Positions 50,836-64,000 are shown, counted from the first letter of the stretch. The stretch: 64,000 nucleotides of DNA from Pseudomonas putida (GCF_028682475.1 NZ_JANHLE010000012.1:1-64000), one strand, 5' to 3'. Numbers and translations are program-made. Notes: generated from the letters alone by a model not told the origin.

Positions 50836-51134
50836 TGAGCACCTTGCATGTAATTTCCCACTCGCCCTTCGGCGATAATCGCCTGAGCAGCTGCCTGCGC
50901 CTGCTTGGCAACGCGGATGGTCTGTTGCTCTGCGGCGATGCGGTGTATGCCCTGCAGCCCGGCAGCGCGCCGCTGGCAAGCCTGCAGGCCAGCAACCTGC
51001 AAGGCCGGCTGTTCGCCCTTGATGAAGACCTGCAAGCACGCGCCATCACCGCTGGCGACGGTGCGAAGGCCATCGACTACCCAGCCTTTGTCGCGCTGTC
51101 GCTGGACTATGACAAGGTCAACAGCTGGCTATGA
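50835..51134 (+). CDS. tusB: Sulfur relay protein TusB
   Basis: The 99-residue protein (MSTLHVISHSPFGDNRL... LLLCGDAVYAL) is the DsrH-like TusB subunit. It shares one base with tusC and overlaps tusE by 4 bp, so all four genes are translationally coupled. Confidence 0.92.
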   Translation: MSTLHVISHSPFGDNRLSSCLRLLGNADGLLLCGDAVYALQPGSAPLASLQASNLQGRLFALDEDLQARAITAGDGAKAIDYPAFVALSLDYDKVNSWL

Positions 51135-51466
51135 GTACCCTGACTGTAGGCGAGCGCAGCATCGCTCTGGACAAGGATGGCTACCTGGTTGAACTCGGCG
51201 ACTGGTCCGAAGAAGTCGCCACCGCCCTCGCCGCCCACGAGCAACTGGAACTGACCCCTGAACACTGGGAAGTGCTGACGCTGTTGCGCGCCTTCTACCA
51301 GGAGTTCGAGCTGTCGCCAGCTACCCGTCCGCTGATCAAGTACACCGCACTCAAGCTGGGCCCAGAAAAAGGCAACAGCATGCACCTGAACCGCCTGTTC
51401 AAAGGCACTCCCGCCAAACTCGCCGCGAAGCTTGCGGGCCTGCCGAAACCAACCAATTGCATATGA
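51131..51466 (+). CDS. tusE: Sulfur transfer protein TusE (DsrC-like)
   Basis: The 111-residue DsrC-family protein has the EHWEVLTLLRAFYQEFELSPATRPL-type core and the penultimate active Cys (PTNCI; Cys110). It carries sulfur from TusBCD to MnmA on tRNA. The DsrC-specific second Cys, about ten residues upstream, is absent, as expected for TusE. Its stop overlaps the ybiB-like start. Confidence 0.93.
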   Translation: MSTLTVGERSIALDKDGYLVELGDWSEEVATALAAHEQLELTPEHWEVLTLLRAFYQEFELSPATRPLIKYTALKLGPEKGNSMHLNRLFKGTPAKLAAKLAGLPKPTNCI

Positions 51467-52458
51467 CCGATCCTCGCCCGCTGATCACCGAAACCCAGGT
51501 CGAACACCCTTTCGCCCAGTTCGTACGCATCCTCGGCAAGGGCAAGCGCGGCGCCCGCGGCCTGAACCGCGAGGAAGCCCGCGAAGCCATGGGCATGCTG
51601 CTCGACGACAAGGTTGAAGAAACCCAGCTGGGCGCTTTCCTGATGCTGCTGCGGCACAAGGAAGAAAGCCCCGAGGAACTGGCCGGCTTCACCGAAGCGT
51701 TGCGTGAGCGTCTGGACGCGCCACAGATCGCGGTGGACCTCGACTGGCCGAGCTATGCCGGCAAGAAACGTCACTTGCCCTGGTACCTGCTCGCTGCCAA
51801 GTGCCTGGCCGCCAACGGTGTGCGTATCCTGCTGCACGGCGGCGGTGCTCATACCGCCGGCCGCCTGTACACCGAGCAAGTGCTCGAGCTGCTGCAGATC
51901 CCGCTGTGCCGTGACTGGAATGCCGTTGCCCAGGCCCTGGACAGCCAGCAGCTGGCGTTTTTCCCTCTGCAGGACTGGGCGCCGCGTCTGCAATGCATGA
52001 TCGATCTGCGCAACACCCTGGGCCTGCGCTCGCCGATTCACTCCCTGGCGCGGGTGCTCAATCCGCTGGGTGCCCGTTGCGGGCTGCAGAGTATCTTCCA
52101 CCCGGGTTACCAGGCGGTGCATCGCGAAGCCAGCCGCTTGCTTGGCGACACCGCGATTGTGGTCAAGGGTGATGGCGGTGAGATCGAGATCAACCCGGAC
52201 TCCAGCAGCCATCTGTATGGCACAGCGAACGGCATTGAGTGGGATGAAGAATGGCCAGCCCTGGCGCCCCAGCGCCATGTCAAACCGGCGAGCCTTGTTC
52301 CTGAGCATCTGCTGAGCGTATGGCACGGCGAAGCTCGCGACAGCTATGGCGAGCTCGCTGTGGTGGCGACCATGGCCCTGGCCTTGCGTGGGCTGGGTCA
52401 CAGCCGTGATGAAGCCTTCGCGCAGGCGCAACGCTATTGGGATCAACGCCAGGCGTAA
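51463..52458 (+). CDS. ybiB: YbiB/TrpD2-family nucleic-acid-binding protein
   Basis: The 331-residue protein has the anthranilate-phosphoribosyltransferase-like fold (GRGARGLNREEAREAMGMLLDD-type N-terminus; HGGGAHTAGR; SIHSLARVLNPLG), but lacks the PRPP-binding GTGGD motif. E. coli YbiB is a TrpD2 protein that binds nucleic acids and is LexA-regulated. It overlaps tusE by 4 bp and ends the five-gene unit. Confidence 0.85.
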   Translation: MTDPRPLITETQVEHPFAQFVRILGKGKRGARGLNREEAREAMGMLLDDKVEETQLGAFLMLLRHKEESPEELAGFTEALRERLDAPQIAVDLDWPSYAGKKRHLPWYLLAAKCLAANGVRILLHGGGAHTAGRLYTEQVLELLQIPLCRDWNAVAQALDSQQLAFFPLQDWAPRLQCMIDLRNTLGLRSPIHSLARVLNPLGARCGLQSIFHPGYQAVHREASRLLGDTAIVVKGDGGEIEINPDSSSHLYGTANGIEWDEEWPALAPQRHVKPASLVPEHLLSVWHGEARDSYGELAVVATMALALRGLGHSRDEAFAQAQRYWDQRQA

Positions 52459-52568
52459 GGCAACCCATCTATAAAGTCGATTAAACAGGCGCAGACTTTG
52501 CGCTATTCGTTCGAACTCAAGCTCGTACACTGGGCTCTATACTCGAACGAATCGCCAAGGAGCTCAGC

Positions 52569-53537
52569 ATGGGCCTGTTGATCGACGGACGCTGGCATGA
52601 CCAGTGGTATCAAAGCAGCAAAGACGGTGCGTTCCAACGCGAAAATGCGCAGCGACGCAATCAACTGCCCGCCGCCGAGGCCGGTCGCTACCACCTCTAT
52701 GTCTCGCTGGCCTGCCCCTGGGCGCACCGCACCCTGATCTTTCGCAAGCTCAAGGGCTTGGAAAGCCTGATCGACGTGTCGGTGGTCAGCTGGCTGATGG
52801 GCGAACATGGCTGGACCTTCGATCAGAGCAAAGGCTCCACCGGCGACAAGCTCGAGCACCTGGATTTCCTCCATCAGCGCTATACCCGCGACGACCCGCA
52901 CTACAGCGGCCGAGTCACGGTACCGGTGCTGTGGGACAAGCAGGAACAGCGCATCGTCAACAACGAGTCGGCGGAGATCATTCGAATCTTCAACCATGCG
53001 TTCGACGACTTGACCGGCAATCGCCTGGACCTCTACCCCGCACCACTGCAAGCCAAGATCGATGCGCTGAACGAGCGAATCTACCCGGCCATCAACAACG
53101 GCGTGTACCGCGCAGGCTTTGCCACCTCGCAGCAGGCATACGAGCAGGCGTTTGATGAAGTGTTTGCCGAGCTGGACTGCCTGGAGCAACACTTGGGCGA
53201 GCATCGCTATCTGGCCGGGGAATACCTGACCGAGGCGGACTGGCGGCTGTTCACTACGCTGATTCGTTTCGATGCGGTGTACCACGGGCACTTCAAGTGC
53301 AACCTGCGGCGCCTGGCTGACTATCCGAATCTGTCGAACTGGCTACGGGAGTTGTATCAGTGGCCGGGGGTGGCCGAGACGGTGAATTTCGAGCATATCC
53401 AGAAGCATTACTACATGAGCCACAAGACTATCAATCCGAACGGGATTGTGCCTAAAGGGCCGATGCAGGATTTTGCTGTGGCGCATGATCGGGAGCGTTT
53501 GGCGGGACGAGGGATTTGGATAAAGGCGGGAAACTAG
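52569..53537 (+). CDS. yqjG: Glutathionyl-hydroquinone reductase (YqjG/Xi-class GST)
   Basis: The 322-residue protein has the xi-class active site LACPWAHRT (Cys49 in CPWA), GLESLIDVSVVSWLM and an extended C-terminus (YMSHKTINPNGIVPKGP). These enzymes reduce glutathionyl-hydroquinones. An AAGGAG sequence is present before the ATG. It has its own transcription unit, 110 bp after ybiB. Confidence 0.9.
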   Translation: MGLLIDGRWHDQWYQSSKDGAFQRENAQRRNQLPAAEAGRYHLYVSLACPWAHRTLIFRKLKGLESLIDVSVVSWLMGEHGWTFDQSKGSTGDKLEHLDFLHQRYTRDDPHYSGRVTVPVLWDKQEQRIVNNESAEIIRIFNHAFDDLTGNRLDLYPAPLQAKIDALNERIYPAINNGVYRAGFATSQQAYEQAFDEVFAELDCLEQHLGEHRYLAGEYLTEADWRLFTTLIRFDAVYHGHFKCNLRRLADYPNLSNWLRELYQWPGVAETVNFEHIQKHYYMSHKTINPNGIVPKGPMQDFAVAHDRERLAGRGIWIKAGN

Positions 53538-53548
53538 GGCTGGATTCA

Positions 53549-53599
53549 TCGCGGGGCAAGCCCGTTCCCACCAAGTGGGAGCGGGCTTGCCCCGCGATG
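53549..53599. repeat. REP pair between convergent genes
   Basis: ATCGCGGGGCAAGCCCGTTC and its inverted copy flank ACCAAGTG. It sits exactly between the convergent hydroquinone reductase and cysG genes and may help terminate both. Confidence 0.9.
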
Positions 53600-53603
53600 T
53601 TTT

Positions 53604-54992
53604 TCAGCCTTGAGAACCTTCGAACCAAGCCAGCTTGTCGCGCAACTGCACCACTTCGCCGACGATCACCAGGGTCGGTGCATGCACTTCATGCTCAGCC
53701 ACCAGGGCTGGCAGGTCAGCGAGCGTACCGGTGAACACCCGCTGGTTCGGTGTAGTGCCCTGCTGCACCAGCGCTGCCGGGGTATCAGCCGCACGACCGT
53801 GACGAATCAGCTCGGCACAGATGGTCGGCAAGCCAACCAGGCCCATATAGAACACCAGGGTCTGCGCCGGTGCCACCAGGTCATTCCAAGGCAGGTTGCT
53901 GGTACCGTCCTTGAGGTGGCCAGTGACGAAACGCACCGACTGGGCGTAATCACGATGCGTCAGCGGAATCCCGGCATACGCCGAGCAACCACTGGCTGCC
54001 GTGATCCCCGGCACTACCTGGAACGGAATGCCCTGCTCGGCCAGTTCCTCGATCTCTTCGCCACCACGACCGAAGATGAACGGATCACCGCCCTTGAGGC
54101 GCAACACCCGCTTGCCCTGACGCGCCAGGGTAACCAATAGCTGGTTGATCTGCTCCTGGGGCACGGCGTGGTCAGCGCGACGCTTGCCGACATAGATACG
54201 CTCGGCATCACGGCGGCACAACTCGATGATCGCCGGAGCGACCAAACGGTCGTAGAGCACCACGTCGGCTTGCTGCATCAGGCGCAAGGCGCGGAAGGTC
54301 AACAGGTCCGGATCGCCCGGGCCCGCGCCAACCAGGTACACCTCGCCCGGCGCCTGATAGCTGGCACCGTCGATCTTGGCCTGCAGCAAACGCTCGGCTT
54401 CAGCCCCCTGCCCGGCCAGTTGCCGCTCAGCGATCGGGCCCTGGAAAACATCTTCCCAAAAGCCGCGACGCTGATTGACGTCCGGATAGAGCGCCTTGAC
54501 CTTGTCGCGAAAACGCGCGCCCAGCCCGGCCAGCTCACCGTAGGCGGCAGGAATCCAGGTTTCCAGCTTGGCCCGGATCAAGCGCGCCAGCACCGGCGCA
54601 TCGCCGCCGCTGGACACCGCAACGACCAAAGGCGAACGGTCGACAATGGCCGGAAAAATGACCGAACACAGGGACGGCGCATCGACCACATTGACCGGCA
54701 CGCAGCGCTGGTGAGCATCCGCCGAGACCTGGGCATTGAGCGCCTGGTCATCTGTCGCCGCGATGATCAGCTGGCAACCCTCAAGGTCGCCCGCCTGATA
54801 ACCACGGCTGAGGATTTCACCACCGCTGTGCCGGACCAACTCGGCCAGTTGCGCTTCGATTTCGGGCGCGACCACCCGCAGCACCGCCCCGGCGTCGGCC
54901 AGCAGACGCGATTTGCGCAGGGCAATTTCGCCTCCACCGACAACCAGCACCTGGCTGCCGCGCAGTTTGTGGAACAGCGGCAGAAACTCCAT
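53604..54992 (-). CDS. cysG: Sirohaem synthase CysG (trifunctional)
   Basis: The 462-residue protein joins an N-terminal precorrin-2 dehydrogenase/sirohydrochlorin ferrochelatase ([17 protein letters not shown], residues 15-31; [18 protein letters not shown]) to a C-terminal uroporphyrinogen-III methyltransferase ([35 protein letters not shown]). It makes sirohaem for sulfite/nitrite reductases. Its ATG follows the serS TAA directly (TAAATG), so the two genes are coupled. Confidence 0.96.
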   Translation of the reverse strand: MEFLPLFHKLRGSQVLVVGGGEIALRKSRLLADAGAVLRVVAPEIEAQLAELVRHSGGEILSRGYQAGDLEGCQLIIAATDDQALNAQVSADAHQRCVPVNVVDAPSLCSVIFPAIVDRSPLVVAVSSGGDAPVLARLIRAKLETWIPAAYGELAGLGARFRDKVKALYPDVNQRRGFWEDVFQGPIAERQLAGQGAEAERLLQAKIDGASYQAPGEVYLVGAGPGDPDLLTFRALRLMQQADVVLYDRLVAPAIIELCRRDAERIYVGKRRADHAVPQEQINQLLVTLARQGKRVLRLKGGDPFIFGRGGEEIEELAEQGIPFQVVPGITAASGCSAYAGIPLTHRDYAQSVRFVTGHLKDGTSNLPWNDLVAPAQTLVFYMGLVGLPTICAELIRHGRAADTPAALVQQGTTPNQRVFTGTLADLPALVAEHEVHAPTLVIVGEVVQLRDKLAWFEGSQG

Positions 54993-57987
<2,995 letters not shown>

Positions 57988-58005
57988 GGGCGGCGCTACT
58001 ACCTC

Positions 58006-58629
58006 TTATTCCGAAATGACATCGGCGCCTTTCGGGATGTCGAACTTGAACTTGCTCGCCGGGATCGCTTCGTTGGCTTTGACCCCGGTGAACAGAATGT
58101 TAGTACGCTGGCCGACGCTGTCGATCAACTGCATGTCATTGACCAGGCCTTTGCGGAACGATAGACGCAGGGAGTCAAACAGGGTGTCTTTGGTTTTCGG
58201 CTTGAGGGTGAAATCCATGACGTCGCCCTGCTCTTTGGAGGTGATATCGAAGCTCTGGCTGATCTTCGACACATCGCCAGACAACAGCAGTGCCGGGGTC
58301 TCGGTCAGGCGCTGGTCGAGCTTCTTGATAGTCGCCTGCTCCAGGTCCGGGTCCCACAGGGTAACGGTCTTGCCATCCGAAACCACCACCTGCTCCTGCG
58401 GTGCATCGGTATGCCAGTAGAACAGGCCAGGACGCTGTACCGACATTTGCCCCGCCGTTTCCTGCAGGCTGGTGCCACTGGCGTCCAGCGTCAGCTGGGA
58501 GAATCGGGCCTCGATGGTTCTGGACTTTTCCAGCAACTGGGTCAGGCGCGCCACATCCTGCTCACCGGCGAATGCCGAAGCGCTGGACAGGGCCAAAGCG
58601 GAAACCAACATCATGCGAATCAGGCGCAT
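58006..58629 (-). CDS. lolA: Outer-membrane lipoprotein carrier LolA
   Basis: The 207-residue periplasmic protein has a signal peptide (cleavage near residue 22, SAFAGEQ) and the LolA pattern [37 protein letters not shown] and [17 protein letters not shown]. It shuttles lipoproteins from LolCDE to LolB. Start at 58629 fits the signal peptide; a longer frame upstream runs into the ftsK 3' end. Confidence 0.96.
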   Translation of the reverse strand: MRLIRMMLVSALALSSASAFAGEQDVARLTQLLEKSRTIEARFSQLTLDASGTSLQETAGQMSVQRPGLFYWHTDAPQEQVVVSDGKTVTLWDPDLEQATIKKLDQRLTETPALLLSGDVSKISQSFDITSKEQGDVMDFTLKPKTKDTLFDSLRLSFRKGLVNDMQLIDSVGQRTNILFTGVKANEAIPASKFKFDIPKGADVISE

Positions 58630-58693
58630 GGCAATCCTCGTTGCAGTATGGATGGGCCTGTGGCCGGTCGCTGGCCACAGGCTGGAAGGTTCA

Positions 58694-61114
58694 TCAGTCG
58701 CGGGACGGCCCGGGGGCAATCACTTCGCGCGAGCCGTTGGTGTTCATCGCGGTAACCACACCGGCCATTTCCATTGCCTCGATCATCCGCGCGGCGCGGT
58801 TGTAGCCGATCTTCAGCTTGCGCTGTACGGCGGAGATGGAGGCGCGGCGGCTTTCCAGGACGAATTGCACGGCTTCATCGTACAGCGCGTCGGTTTCGGC
58901 ATCATCGTCGCCGCCACCGCCGCCGCCGTCGAAACCGCTGCCGGCTTCTTCGACGCCGCTGAGGATGTCTTCGTTGTAGTCCGGGGCACCGCGCAGCTTC
59001 CACGCCTCGACTACCCGATGGACTTCATCATCGGAAACGAAAGCGCCATGCACTCGGATCGGCAGGCTGGTACCCGGCGGCATGTAAAGCATGTCACCGT
59101 GGCCGAGCAGCTGTTCGGCGCCGCCCTGATCGATGATGGTCCGCGAGTCGATCTTGCTCGATACCTGGAAGGCCATACGGGTCGGGATGTTGGCCTTGAT
59201 CAGACCAGTAATCACGTCCACCGATGGCCGCTGGGTCGCGAGAATCAGGTGGATACCGGCAGCACGGGCCTTCTGGGCGATACGCGCGATCAGCTCTTCG
59301 ACCTTCTTGCCGACGATCATCATCATGTCGGCGAATTCGTCGACCACCACGACGATGGTCGGCAGGGTTTTCAGCAGCGGCGGCACGTCGTCCATGCTTT
59401 CGCGCTTGAACATCGGGTCGTAGATCGGCTCGCCGGCTTCCTCGGCGTCTTTGACCTTGCGGTTGAAGCCCGCGAGGTTACGCACGCCCATGGCGGCCAT
59501 CAGTTTGTAGCGCCGCTCCATCTCGGCCACGCTCCAGCGCAGGGCGTTGGCGGCGTCTTTCATGTCGGTGACCACTGGGCAAAGCAGGTGCGGAATGCCT
59601 TCGTAGATCGACAGTTCGAGCATTTTCGGGTCGATCATGATCAGCTTGGCGTCTTCCGGGCCGGACTTGAACAGGATCGACAGGATCATTGCGTTGACCC
59701 CCACCGACTTACCGGAGCCGGTGGTACCGGCAACCAGCAGGTGCGGCATCTTGGCCAGGTCAGTGATCACCGGCTTGCCGCCGATATCGTGCCCCAGGGC
59801 CATGGTGACCGGCGATTTGGCTTCATCGTATTGCGGCGACGACAGCACTTCGGAGAAGCGCACGATCTGCCGGTCTTCGTTGGGAATTTCGATACCGACA
59901 GTGGTCTTGCCGGGAATCACTTCAACCACACGCACACTGGTGACCGCCAGGGAACGGGCGAGGTCTTTCGCCAAGTTGGCGATACGGCTGACCTTGACGC
60001 CAGCAGCCGGCTGGATTTCGTAACGGGTGATCACCGGGCCCGGATGGATGGAGTCCACCGAGACCTCAACGCCGAACTCCTTGAGTTTGATTTCCAGCAG
60101 GTTGCCAACACCAGCCAGGGATTCGGGCGAGTAATTGACCTGCTTTTTCTCGGCAGGGTCGAGGATCGAAATCGGTGGCAAGGTGCCTTCGATGGCGCTG
60201 TCGACGAACAGCGGCGCCTGCTTTTCCTTCTGCACGCGCTTGCTCAACTCCGGCGCCTTGGCCGGTGCCGGTGCTGGTGCCGGCATGATCACTGGCGCAG
60301 GCGGCTGCACGCGCTCGGCGACCGGCTTGCTCGGGGCCTGCTCACGCTCGACGATGCGTTCCCTGGCCTTGACCTGCTCACGGCGATCCGCCACCACCGG
60401 GGCCACAACGTCATGGACCTCATCGTCGACTTCACGCAGCTGCGCGACCAGGCGCTTGCGCTCGTTGCGCGCCGCCCACCAGCGGTTGGCGGCGCCCTGG
60501 AACAGCTCGAACAGATCGAGGGTAATTTTGCCGGTCACGTCCATGACCTTGAACCAGGACAGGTCTGTGAATACCGTCAGGCCAAACAGGAACAAGGCGA
60601 TGAACATCAGCGTGCTGCCCTGCACGTTCAGGGCATTCTTGGCCAGGTCGCCGAGGCTTTCGCCCAGCGCGCCACCGGCCGAAGCCGGCAGGCTGGCGGC
60701 CGAGTGGAAGTGGATATGCGCCAGTGCCGCGCCTGACAGCACCAGGAACACCAGCCCAATCAGGCGCCAGGAGAACAGCCAGCCGCTCCACTGCCAGGGC
60801 TGGTGACGCTCGCGGAAGATCTGCCAGGTCTTGATCGCCAGCAACAGCGGGAAGATGTACGCAAAGTAGCCCAACACCATGAACAGGACGTCGGCGAAGT
60901 AGGCACCCGCACGTCCGGCGGCGTTCTGCACCTGCTCGACGTTGCTGGTATGGCTGAAGCCCGGGTCGGCCTGGTCGTAGGTCAGCAACGCCATCCACAG
61001 GTACAGGCACAGCGCCCCCATGGCAATCAGCGCGCCTTCCTTGAGGCGATAATGCAATTGCTGGCGCCACTGCGGCACAGGCAAGGGATTCGATGTTGCG
61101 GTGGATTTCTTCAA
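58694..61114 (-). CDS. ftsK: DNA translocase FtsK
   Basis: The 806-residue protein has four N-terminal membrane helices (to about residue 190), a short Pro/Ala/Glu-rich linker, an AAA+ motor with Walker [15 protein letters not shown] and Walker B LIMIDPK, and a winged-helix gamma domain at the C-terminus ([28 protein letters not shown] segment) that reads KOPS sequences. The linker is much shorter than in E. coli FtsK (~1300 aa), the usual length in Pseudomonas. It segregates chromosome termini at the septum. Confidence 0.97.
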   Translation of the reverse strand: MKKSTATSNPLPVPQWRQQLHYRLKEGALIAMGALCLYLWMALLTYDQADPGFSHTSNVEQVQNAAGRAGAYFADVLFMVLGYFAYIFPLLLAIKTWQIFRERHQPWQWSGWLFSWRLIGLVFLVLSGAALAHIHFHSAASLPASAGGALGESLGDLAKNALNVQGSTLMFIALFLFGLTVFTDLSWFKVMDVTGKITLDLFELFQGAANRWWAARNERKRLVAQLREVDDEVHDVVAPVVADRREQVKARERIVEREQAPSKPVAERVQPPAPVIMPAPAPAPAKAPELSKRVQKEKQAPLFVDSAIEGTLPPISILDPAEKKQVNYSPESLAGVGNLLEIKLKEFGVEVSVDSIHPGPVITRYEIQPAAGVKVSRIANLAKDLARSLAVTSVRVVEVIPGKTTVGIEIPNEDRQIVRFSEVLSSPQYDEAKSPVTMALGHDIGGKPVITDLAKMPHLLVAGTTGSGKSVGVNAMILSILFKSGPEDAKLIMIDPKMLELSIYEGIPHLLCPVVTDMKDAANALRWSVAEMERRYKLMAAMGVRNLAGFNRKVKDAEEAGEPIYDPMFKRESMDDVPPLLKTLPTIVVVVDEFADMMMIVGKKVEELIARIAQKARAAGIHLILATQRPSVDVITGLIKANIPTRMAFQVSSKIDSRTIIDQGGAEQLLGHGDMLYMPPGTSLPIRVHGAFVSDDEVHRVVEAWKLRGAPDYNEDILSGVEEAGSGFDGGGGGGDDDAETDALYDEAVQFVLESRRASISAVQRKLKIGYNRAARMIEAMEMAGVVTAMNTNGSREVIAPGPSRD

Positions 61115-61406
61115 AACGCGTCTATTCCTGCGCTCAATGCGCGTCCAACAGTGATTGACCTATGTGAACAGTCAACAAACCACTACTTTTAACATTACTG
61201 CCCGCATACCGCCATGGCGGCACGCCAGAAACACGCGTAAACGGGGGCCAATTTCCTATATCGCAATTTGAGCACGCATTTTCTTTTGTGACAAAGGCTT
61301 ATGCGGTGTTTTTATGCAAGTGTGACAACAAACGCCCATGCAAGTTGCGAAGGCTCAGGAATGGAGCGATGCTGGGCGCCCTCCCCTACTCCGCCATTGA
61401 ACGACG
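61115..61406. other. Divergent promoter region ftsK/aat
   Basis: This 292-bp stretch separates leftward ftsK from rightward aat and must carry both promoters. I see no palindrome, LexA box or terminator in it. Confidence 0.4.
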
Positions 61407-62087
61407 ATGCTGACCTGGTTGAGCCGCGACTCCCTGACTTTCCCTGCGCTGGATAAAGCCCTGCGCGATCCCAACGGCCTGTTGGCCGCCGGCGGCGACC
61501 TCAGCGCCGAGCGCCTGGTGCAAGCCTACCGCCACGGCTGCTTCCCCTGGTACCAGGATGGGCAGCCGATCCTCTGGTGGTCGCCCGACCCGCGCACCGT
61601 GCTGTTTCCCGACGAGCTGCACGTGTCACGCTCGCTGCGCAAATTCATCCGCCAGGGCCACTACCAGGTCAGTTTCGACCAGGATTTTGCCGCGGTCATC
61701 AACGCCTGCGCGGCACCCCGCGACTACGCCGACGGCACCTGGATCACTGACAGCATGCAGGCGGCCTACCTCAAACTGCATCAACAGGGCTTTGCCCATT
61801 CGGTGGAGGTACGCCAGGACGGTGAATTGGTCGGCGGCCTGTACGGCCTGGCCATGGGTCGGCTATTTTTTGGTGAATCGATGTTCAGCCGCGCCGACAA
61901 CGCTTCCAAAGTAGGCTTCGTGACCCTGGTCGAACACTTGCAGCAGGCCGGCTTTGTCCTGATCGACTGCCAGATGCCGACCGATCACTTGCACAGCCTG
62001 GGGGCCCGGGATATTGCCCGGGCGACCTTCGCCGACTACCTGCAACGCTACCTGGACCAACCCAGCAGCGCCAATTGGGTTTGCTAG
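61407..62087 (+). CDS. aat: Leucyl/phenylalanyl-tRNA-protein transferase
   Basis: The 226-residue protein shows the Aat motifs [31 protein letters not shown] and [12 protein letters not shown], and the [19 protein letters not shown] segment. It adds Leu or Phe to N-terminal Lys/Arg of N-degron substrates for ClpAP. Next to bpt and near clpA: the N-degron machinery is clustered. Confidence 0.96.
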   Translation: MLTWLSRDSLTFPALDKALRDPNGLLAAGGDLSAERLVQAYRHGCFPWYQDGQPILWWSPDPRTVLFPDELHVSRSLRKFIRQGHYQVSFDQDFAAVINACAAPRDYADGTWITDSMQAAYLKLHQQGFAHSVEVRQDGELVGGLYGLAMGRLFFGESMFSRADNASKVGFVTLVEHLQQAGFVLIDCQMPTDHLHSLGARDIARATFADYLQRYLDQPSSANWVC

Positions 62088-62143
62088 CGAGTTTTTCCAG
62101 CTGGCTTACACTTAAATCTAAAGCACCTCCCGAGGGGTTGATC

Positions 62144-62851
62144 ATGACAGAGCTGGCGCGGTTGAAGTTTTATGCCACTCAACCCCATTCCTGCAGCTAC
62201 CTGCCAGACGAACAGGCCACCACGCTGTTTCTCGACCCGAGTCAGCCGATGGATGTGAAGGTCTACGCAGACCTGTCGGAAATGGGTTTCCGGCGCAGCG
62301 GCGACCACTTGTATCGCCCACATTGCCAGAACTGCAACGCCTGTGTGCCGGCGCGGATTCCGGCTGCGCGCTTTCTGCCCAACCGCCAACAGAAGCGCAT
62401 CCTCAAGCGCAATGCCGACTTGACTGTCAGCGCCGCGCGCCCAGCATTCAAGGAGGAGTACTTCGAGCTGTACCGGCGCTATATCGAACAACGCCATGCT
62501 GACGGTGATATGTACCCGCCCAGCCGCGATCAGTTTGCCACCTTCCTGGTCCGCGACCTGCCGTTTTCCCGCTTCTACGAGTTCCGCCTCAACGGCCGCC
62601 TGGTCGCCGTAGCGGTCACCGACCTGCTACCCAACGGCCTGTCGGCGGTCTACACCTTCTACGACCCCGACGAAGAGCGCCGCAGCCTGGGACGCTTTGC
62701 CATCCTCTGGCAGATCACCGAAGCCCTGCGCCAGGGTCTGGACGCGGTCTACCTCGGTTACTGGATCAAAAACTGCAAAAAGATGAACTACAAAACCCAG
62801 TACCGCCCCATTGAGCTGTTGATCAATCAGCGCTGGGTAACCCTGAACTGA
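62144..62851 (+). CDS. bpt: Aspartate/glutamate leucyltransferase (Bpt)
   Basis: The 235-residue ATE-like enzyme has the N-terminal cysteine set ([16 protein letters not shown] with CxxCxxC), [15 protein letters not shown] and [19 protein letters not shown]. In proteobacteria it transfers Leu to N-terminal Asp/Glu. The start follows GAGGGGTTG. It lies 56 bp after aat and is probably co-transcribed with it. Confidence 0.95.
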   Translation: MTELARLKFYATQPHSCSYLPDEQATTLFLDPSQPMDVKVYADLSEMGFRRSGDHLYRPHCQNCNACVPARIPAARFLPNRQQKRILKRNADLTVSAARPAFKEEYFELYRRYIEQRHADGDMYPPSRDQFATFLVRDLPFSRFYEFRLNGRLVAVAVTDLLPNGLSAVYTFYDPDEERRSLGRFAILWQITEALRQGLDAVYLGYWIKNCKKMNYKTQYRPIELLINQRWVTLN

Positions 62852-62955
62852 AATCATTGGCTTAAAATCCAGTTTTCGGGCACAATGCACGCCACTTTTT
62901 TTGCCTGGCGCAGTTGTGCACCGGGCCATTAACTGGACACCGAGGGCTTTACTGC

Positions 62956-63174
62956 ATGTCGAAAGAAGACAGCTTCGAAATGGAAGGCACTGTCGTCGAC
63001 ACCCTGCCCAACACCATGTTCCGTGTGGAGTTGGAAAATGGGCACGTCGTTACCGCGCATATCTCCGGAAAAATGCGCAAGAACTACATTCGTATTCTGA
63101 CCGGTGACAAGGTCCGCGTCGAACTGACGCCTTACGACCTGAGCAAGGGGCGCATCACCTACCGCGCCCGCTAA
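62956..63174 (+). CDS. infA: Translation initiation factor IF-1
   Basis: The 72-residue OB-fold protein ([20 protein letters not shown] ... [23 protein letters not shown]) is complete and canonical. It binds the ribosomal A site during initiation. A strong bidirectional terminator follows. Confidence 0.97.
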
Positions 63175-63180
63175 GCGACA

Positions 63181-63221
63181 CCAACAAAAACGCCCGGCTA
63201 TATGCCGGGCGTTTTTGTTGG
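63181..63221. terminator. Strong bidirectional terminator
   Basis: CCAACAAAAACGCCCGGC-TATAT-GCCGGGCGTTTTTGTTGG is a near-perfect 18-bp stem with A/T tails on both sides, just after the infA stop; works in both directions between infA and clpA. Confidence 0.92.
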
Positions 63222-63235
63222 TCTTCGAAAAGCAT

Positions 63236-63305
63236 CGCCGGCAAGACCGGCTCCCACAGGCAGGGCATACAACCTACCTGTGGGAGCCGGCCTTGCCGGC
63301 GATTA
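63236..63305. repeat. REP pair (second type)
   Basis: ATCGCCGGCAAGACCGGCTC and its inverted copy flank a CAGGCAGGGCATACAACCTACC spacer (shown here in part). It separates infA from the convergent clpA gene. Confidence 0.88.
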
Positions 63306-63309
63306 GCCG

Positions 63310-64000
63310 TTACGCCATCTCAGCCGTGGTTTCGAACTCGAACACCAGCTCGCCATCGCGAATATCGATGTGCACCACACCGCCATGCTCGGCCAGCTCG
63401 CCGAACAGGATCTCTTCGGCCAATGGCCGCTTGATCTTGTCCTGGATCAGCCGCGCCATTGGCCGCGCCCCCATCTGCGCATCGTAACCACCGGCAGCCA
63501 GCCAGCTGCGCGCCGCATCGCTCACTTCCAGCAGAACACGCTTGTCTTCCAGCTGCGCCTGCAGTTCGATGAGGAACTTGTCCACCACGCTCTTGATCGT
63601 CTCGTGACTGAGGCGACCAAACTGGATGATGGTGTCCAGACGGTTGCGGAATTCCGGCGTGAAACTCTTCTTGATCACTTCCATCGCGTCGGAGGAATGA
63701 TCCTGCTGAGTGAAGCCGATCGAGGCTCGCGCAGCAGTTTCGGCACCGGCGTTGGTGGTCATGATCACGATGACGTTGCGGAAGTCCGCCTTGCGCCCGT
63801 TGTTGTCGGTCAGGGTGCCGTGGTCCATCACCTGCAGCAGCAGGTTGAATACTTCCGGATGGGCCTTCTCGATTTCATCGAGCAGCAAGACGCAATGCGG
63901 CTGCTTGGTGATCGCCTCGGTGAGCAAACCACCCTGGTCAAAACCGACATAGCCCGGAGGCGCACCGATCAACCGCGAGACGGTATGCCGCTCCATGTAC
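63310..64000 (-). CDS. clpA: ClpA, C-terminal part only
   Basis: About 230 residues are present, open to the window edge: the end of the second AAA+ module with GAPPGYVGFDQGG, Walker B VLLLDEIEKAHPEVF, sensor TTNAGAE, the arginine-finger region FTPEFRNRLD and the C-terminal YDAQMGARPMARLIQDKIKRPLAEE. The missing 5' part lies beyond 64000. It is the unfoldase of ClpAP and degrades N-degron substrates tagged by Aat/Bpt. Confidence 0.95.
   Translation of the reverse strand, partial: YMERHTVSRLIGAPPGYVGFDQGGLLTEAITKQPHCVLLLDEIEKAHPEVFNLLLQVMDHGTLTDNNGRKADFRNVIVIMTTNAGAETAARASIGFTQQDHSSDAMEVIKKSFTPEFRNRLDTIIQFGRLSHETIKSVVDKFLIELQAQLEDKRVLLEVSDAARSWLAAGGYDAQMGARPMARLIQDKIKRPLAEEILFGELAEHGGVVHIDIRDGELVFEFETTAEMA

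Noticed and set aside
58472..60736. 754-codon open frame opposite ftsK/lolA
   Set aside because: Antisense shadow of ftsK; composition (His/Asp/Gly/Val-rich) is typical of spurious frames in GC-rich DNA.

Overview
The window reads as chromosomal DNA of a fluorescent-type Pseudomonas (P. putida/P. fluorescens lineage). This follows from GC-rich codon use, from Pseudomonas-style REP palindromes between genes, and from core blocks in familiar order: ftsK-lolA-rarA-crcB-serS-cysG, tusD-C-B-E, and aat-bpt-infA-clpA. No taxonomic search was possible, so the genus is an inference.

Layout. 0-3.1 kb: a large VasX/BTH_I2691-type type VI secretion effector (its C-terminus lies outside the window), preceded by a decayed vgrG remnant. 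3.3-8 kb: an HTH-PAS-PAS protein, a YoaK-family membrane protein, a small lipoprotein, a Tam-like methyltransferase, and a sulfide:quinone-reductase-like flavoprotein overlapping a DUF1641 gene. 8.1-14.4 kb: SRAP/YedK, an SLC13-type permease, DUF3313 and hypothetical genes, an OmpR-type two-component pair and a DR-rich lipoprotein. 14.4-22.2 kb: a full haem-uptake locus, with a TonB-dependent receptor divergent from tonB-phuS-phuT-phuU-phuV and a ChaN lipoprotein, and a Fur-like box between the two arms. 22.3-27.1 kb: an uncharacterised catabolic cluster (hydantoin-racemase family, NCS1 transporter, GntR regulator, CodA-like amidohydrolase) with a perfect 21-bp palindrome upstream of the transporter. 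27.2-29.8 kb: a diguanylate cyclase, and a LysR regulator divergent from a PACE efflux gene. 29.8-33.1 kb: a polyamine-type gene set (FAD amine oxidase, XRE-cupin regulator, glutamylpolyamine-synthetase-like enzyme). 33.1-39.8 kb: YghU, then a large multicopper oxidase carrying an Ig-like tail, a Sco-cytochrome c fusion, a PCuAC copper chaperone and a MAPEG protein.

39.8-47.5 kb is accessory and patchy. It holds small membrane proteins, lipoproteins, glycine-rich and stress proteins, a universal stress protein with a His7 tail, and several gene fragments: a CigR/RcnB C-terminus, an IS481-type transposase scrap, phage-like pieces and the C-terminus of a tyrosine integrase. The integrase piece lies directly beside the 3' end of tRNA-Ser(UGA), so the stretch looks like a decayed integrated element. 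From 47.6 kb to the end the window is conserved housekeeping sequence: a BI-1 family protein, a xanthine/uracil permease, 2-thiouridine relay, ybiB, glutathionyl-hydroquinone reductase, sirohaem synthesis, seryl-tRNA synthetase, fluoride channel, RarA, LolA, FtsK, N-degron transferases, IF-1 and ClpA (partial).

I found no CRISPR array, restriction-modification, retron or recognisable new defence system. The best candidates for unstudied biology are the multicopper oxidase/Sco-cytochrome c/PCuAC module, the hydantoin-racemase/NCS1/amidohydrolase cluster with its palindromic operator, and the orphan VasX-type effector behind a collapsed vgrG.
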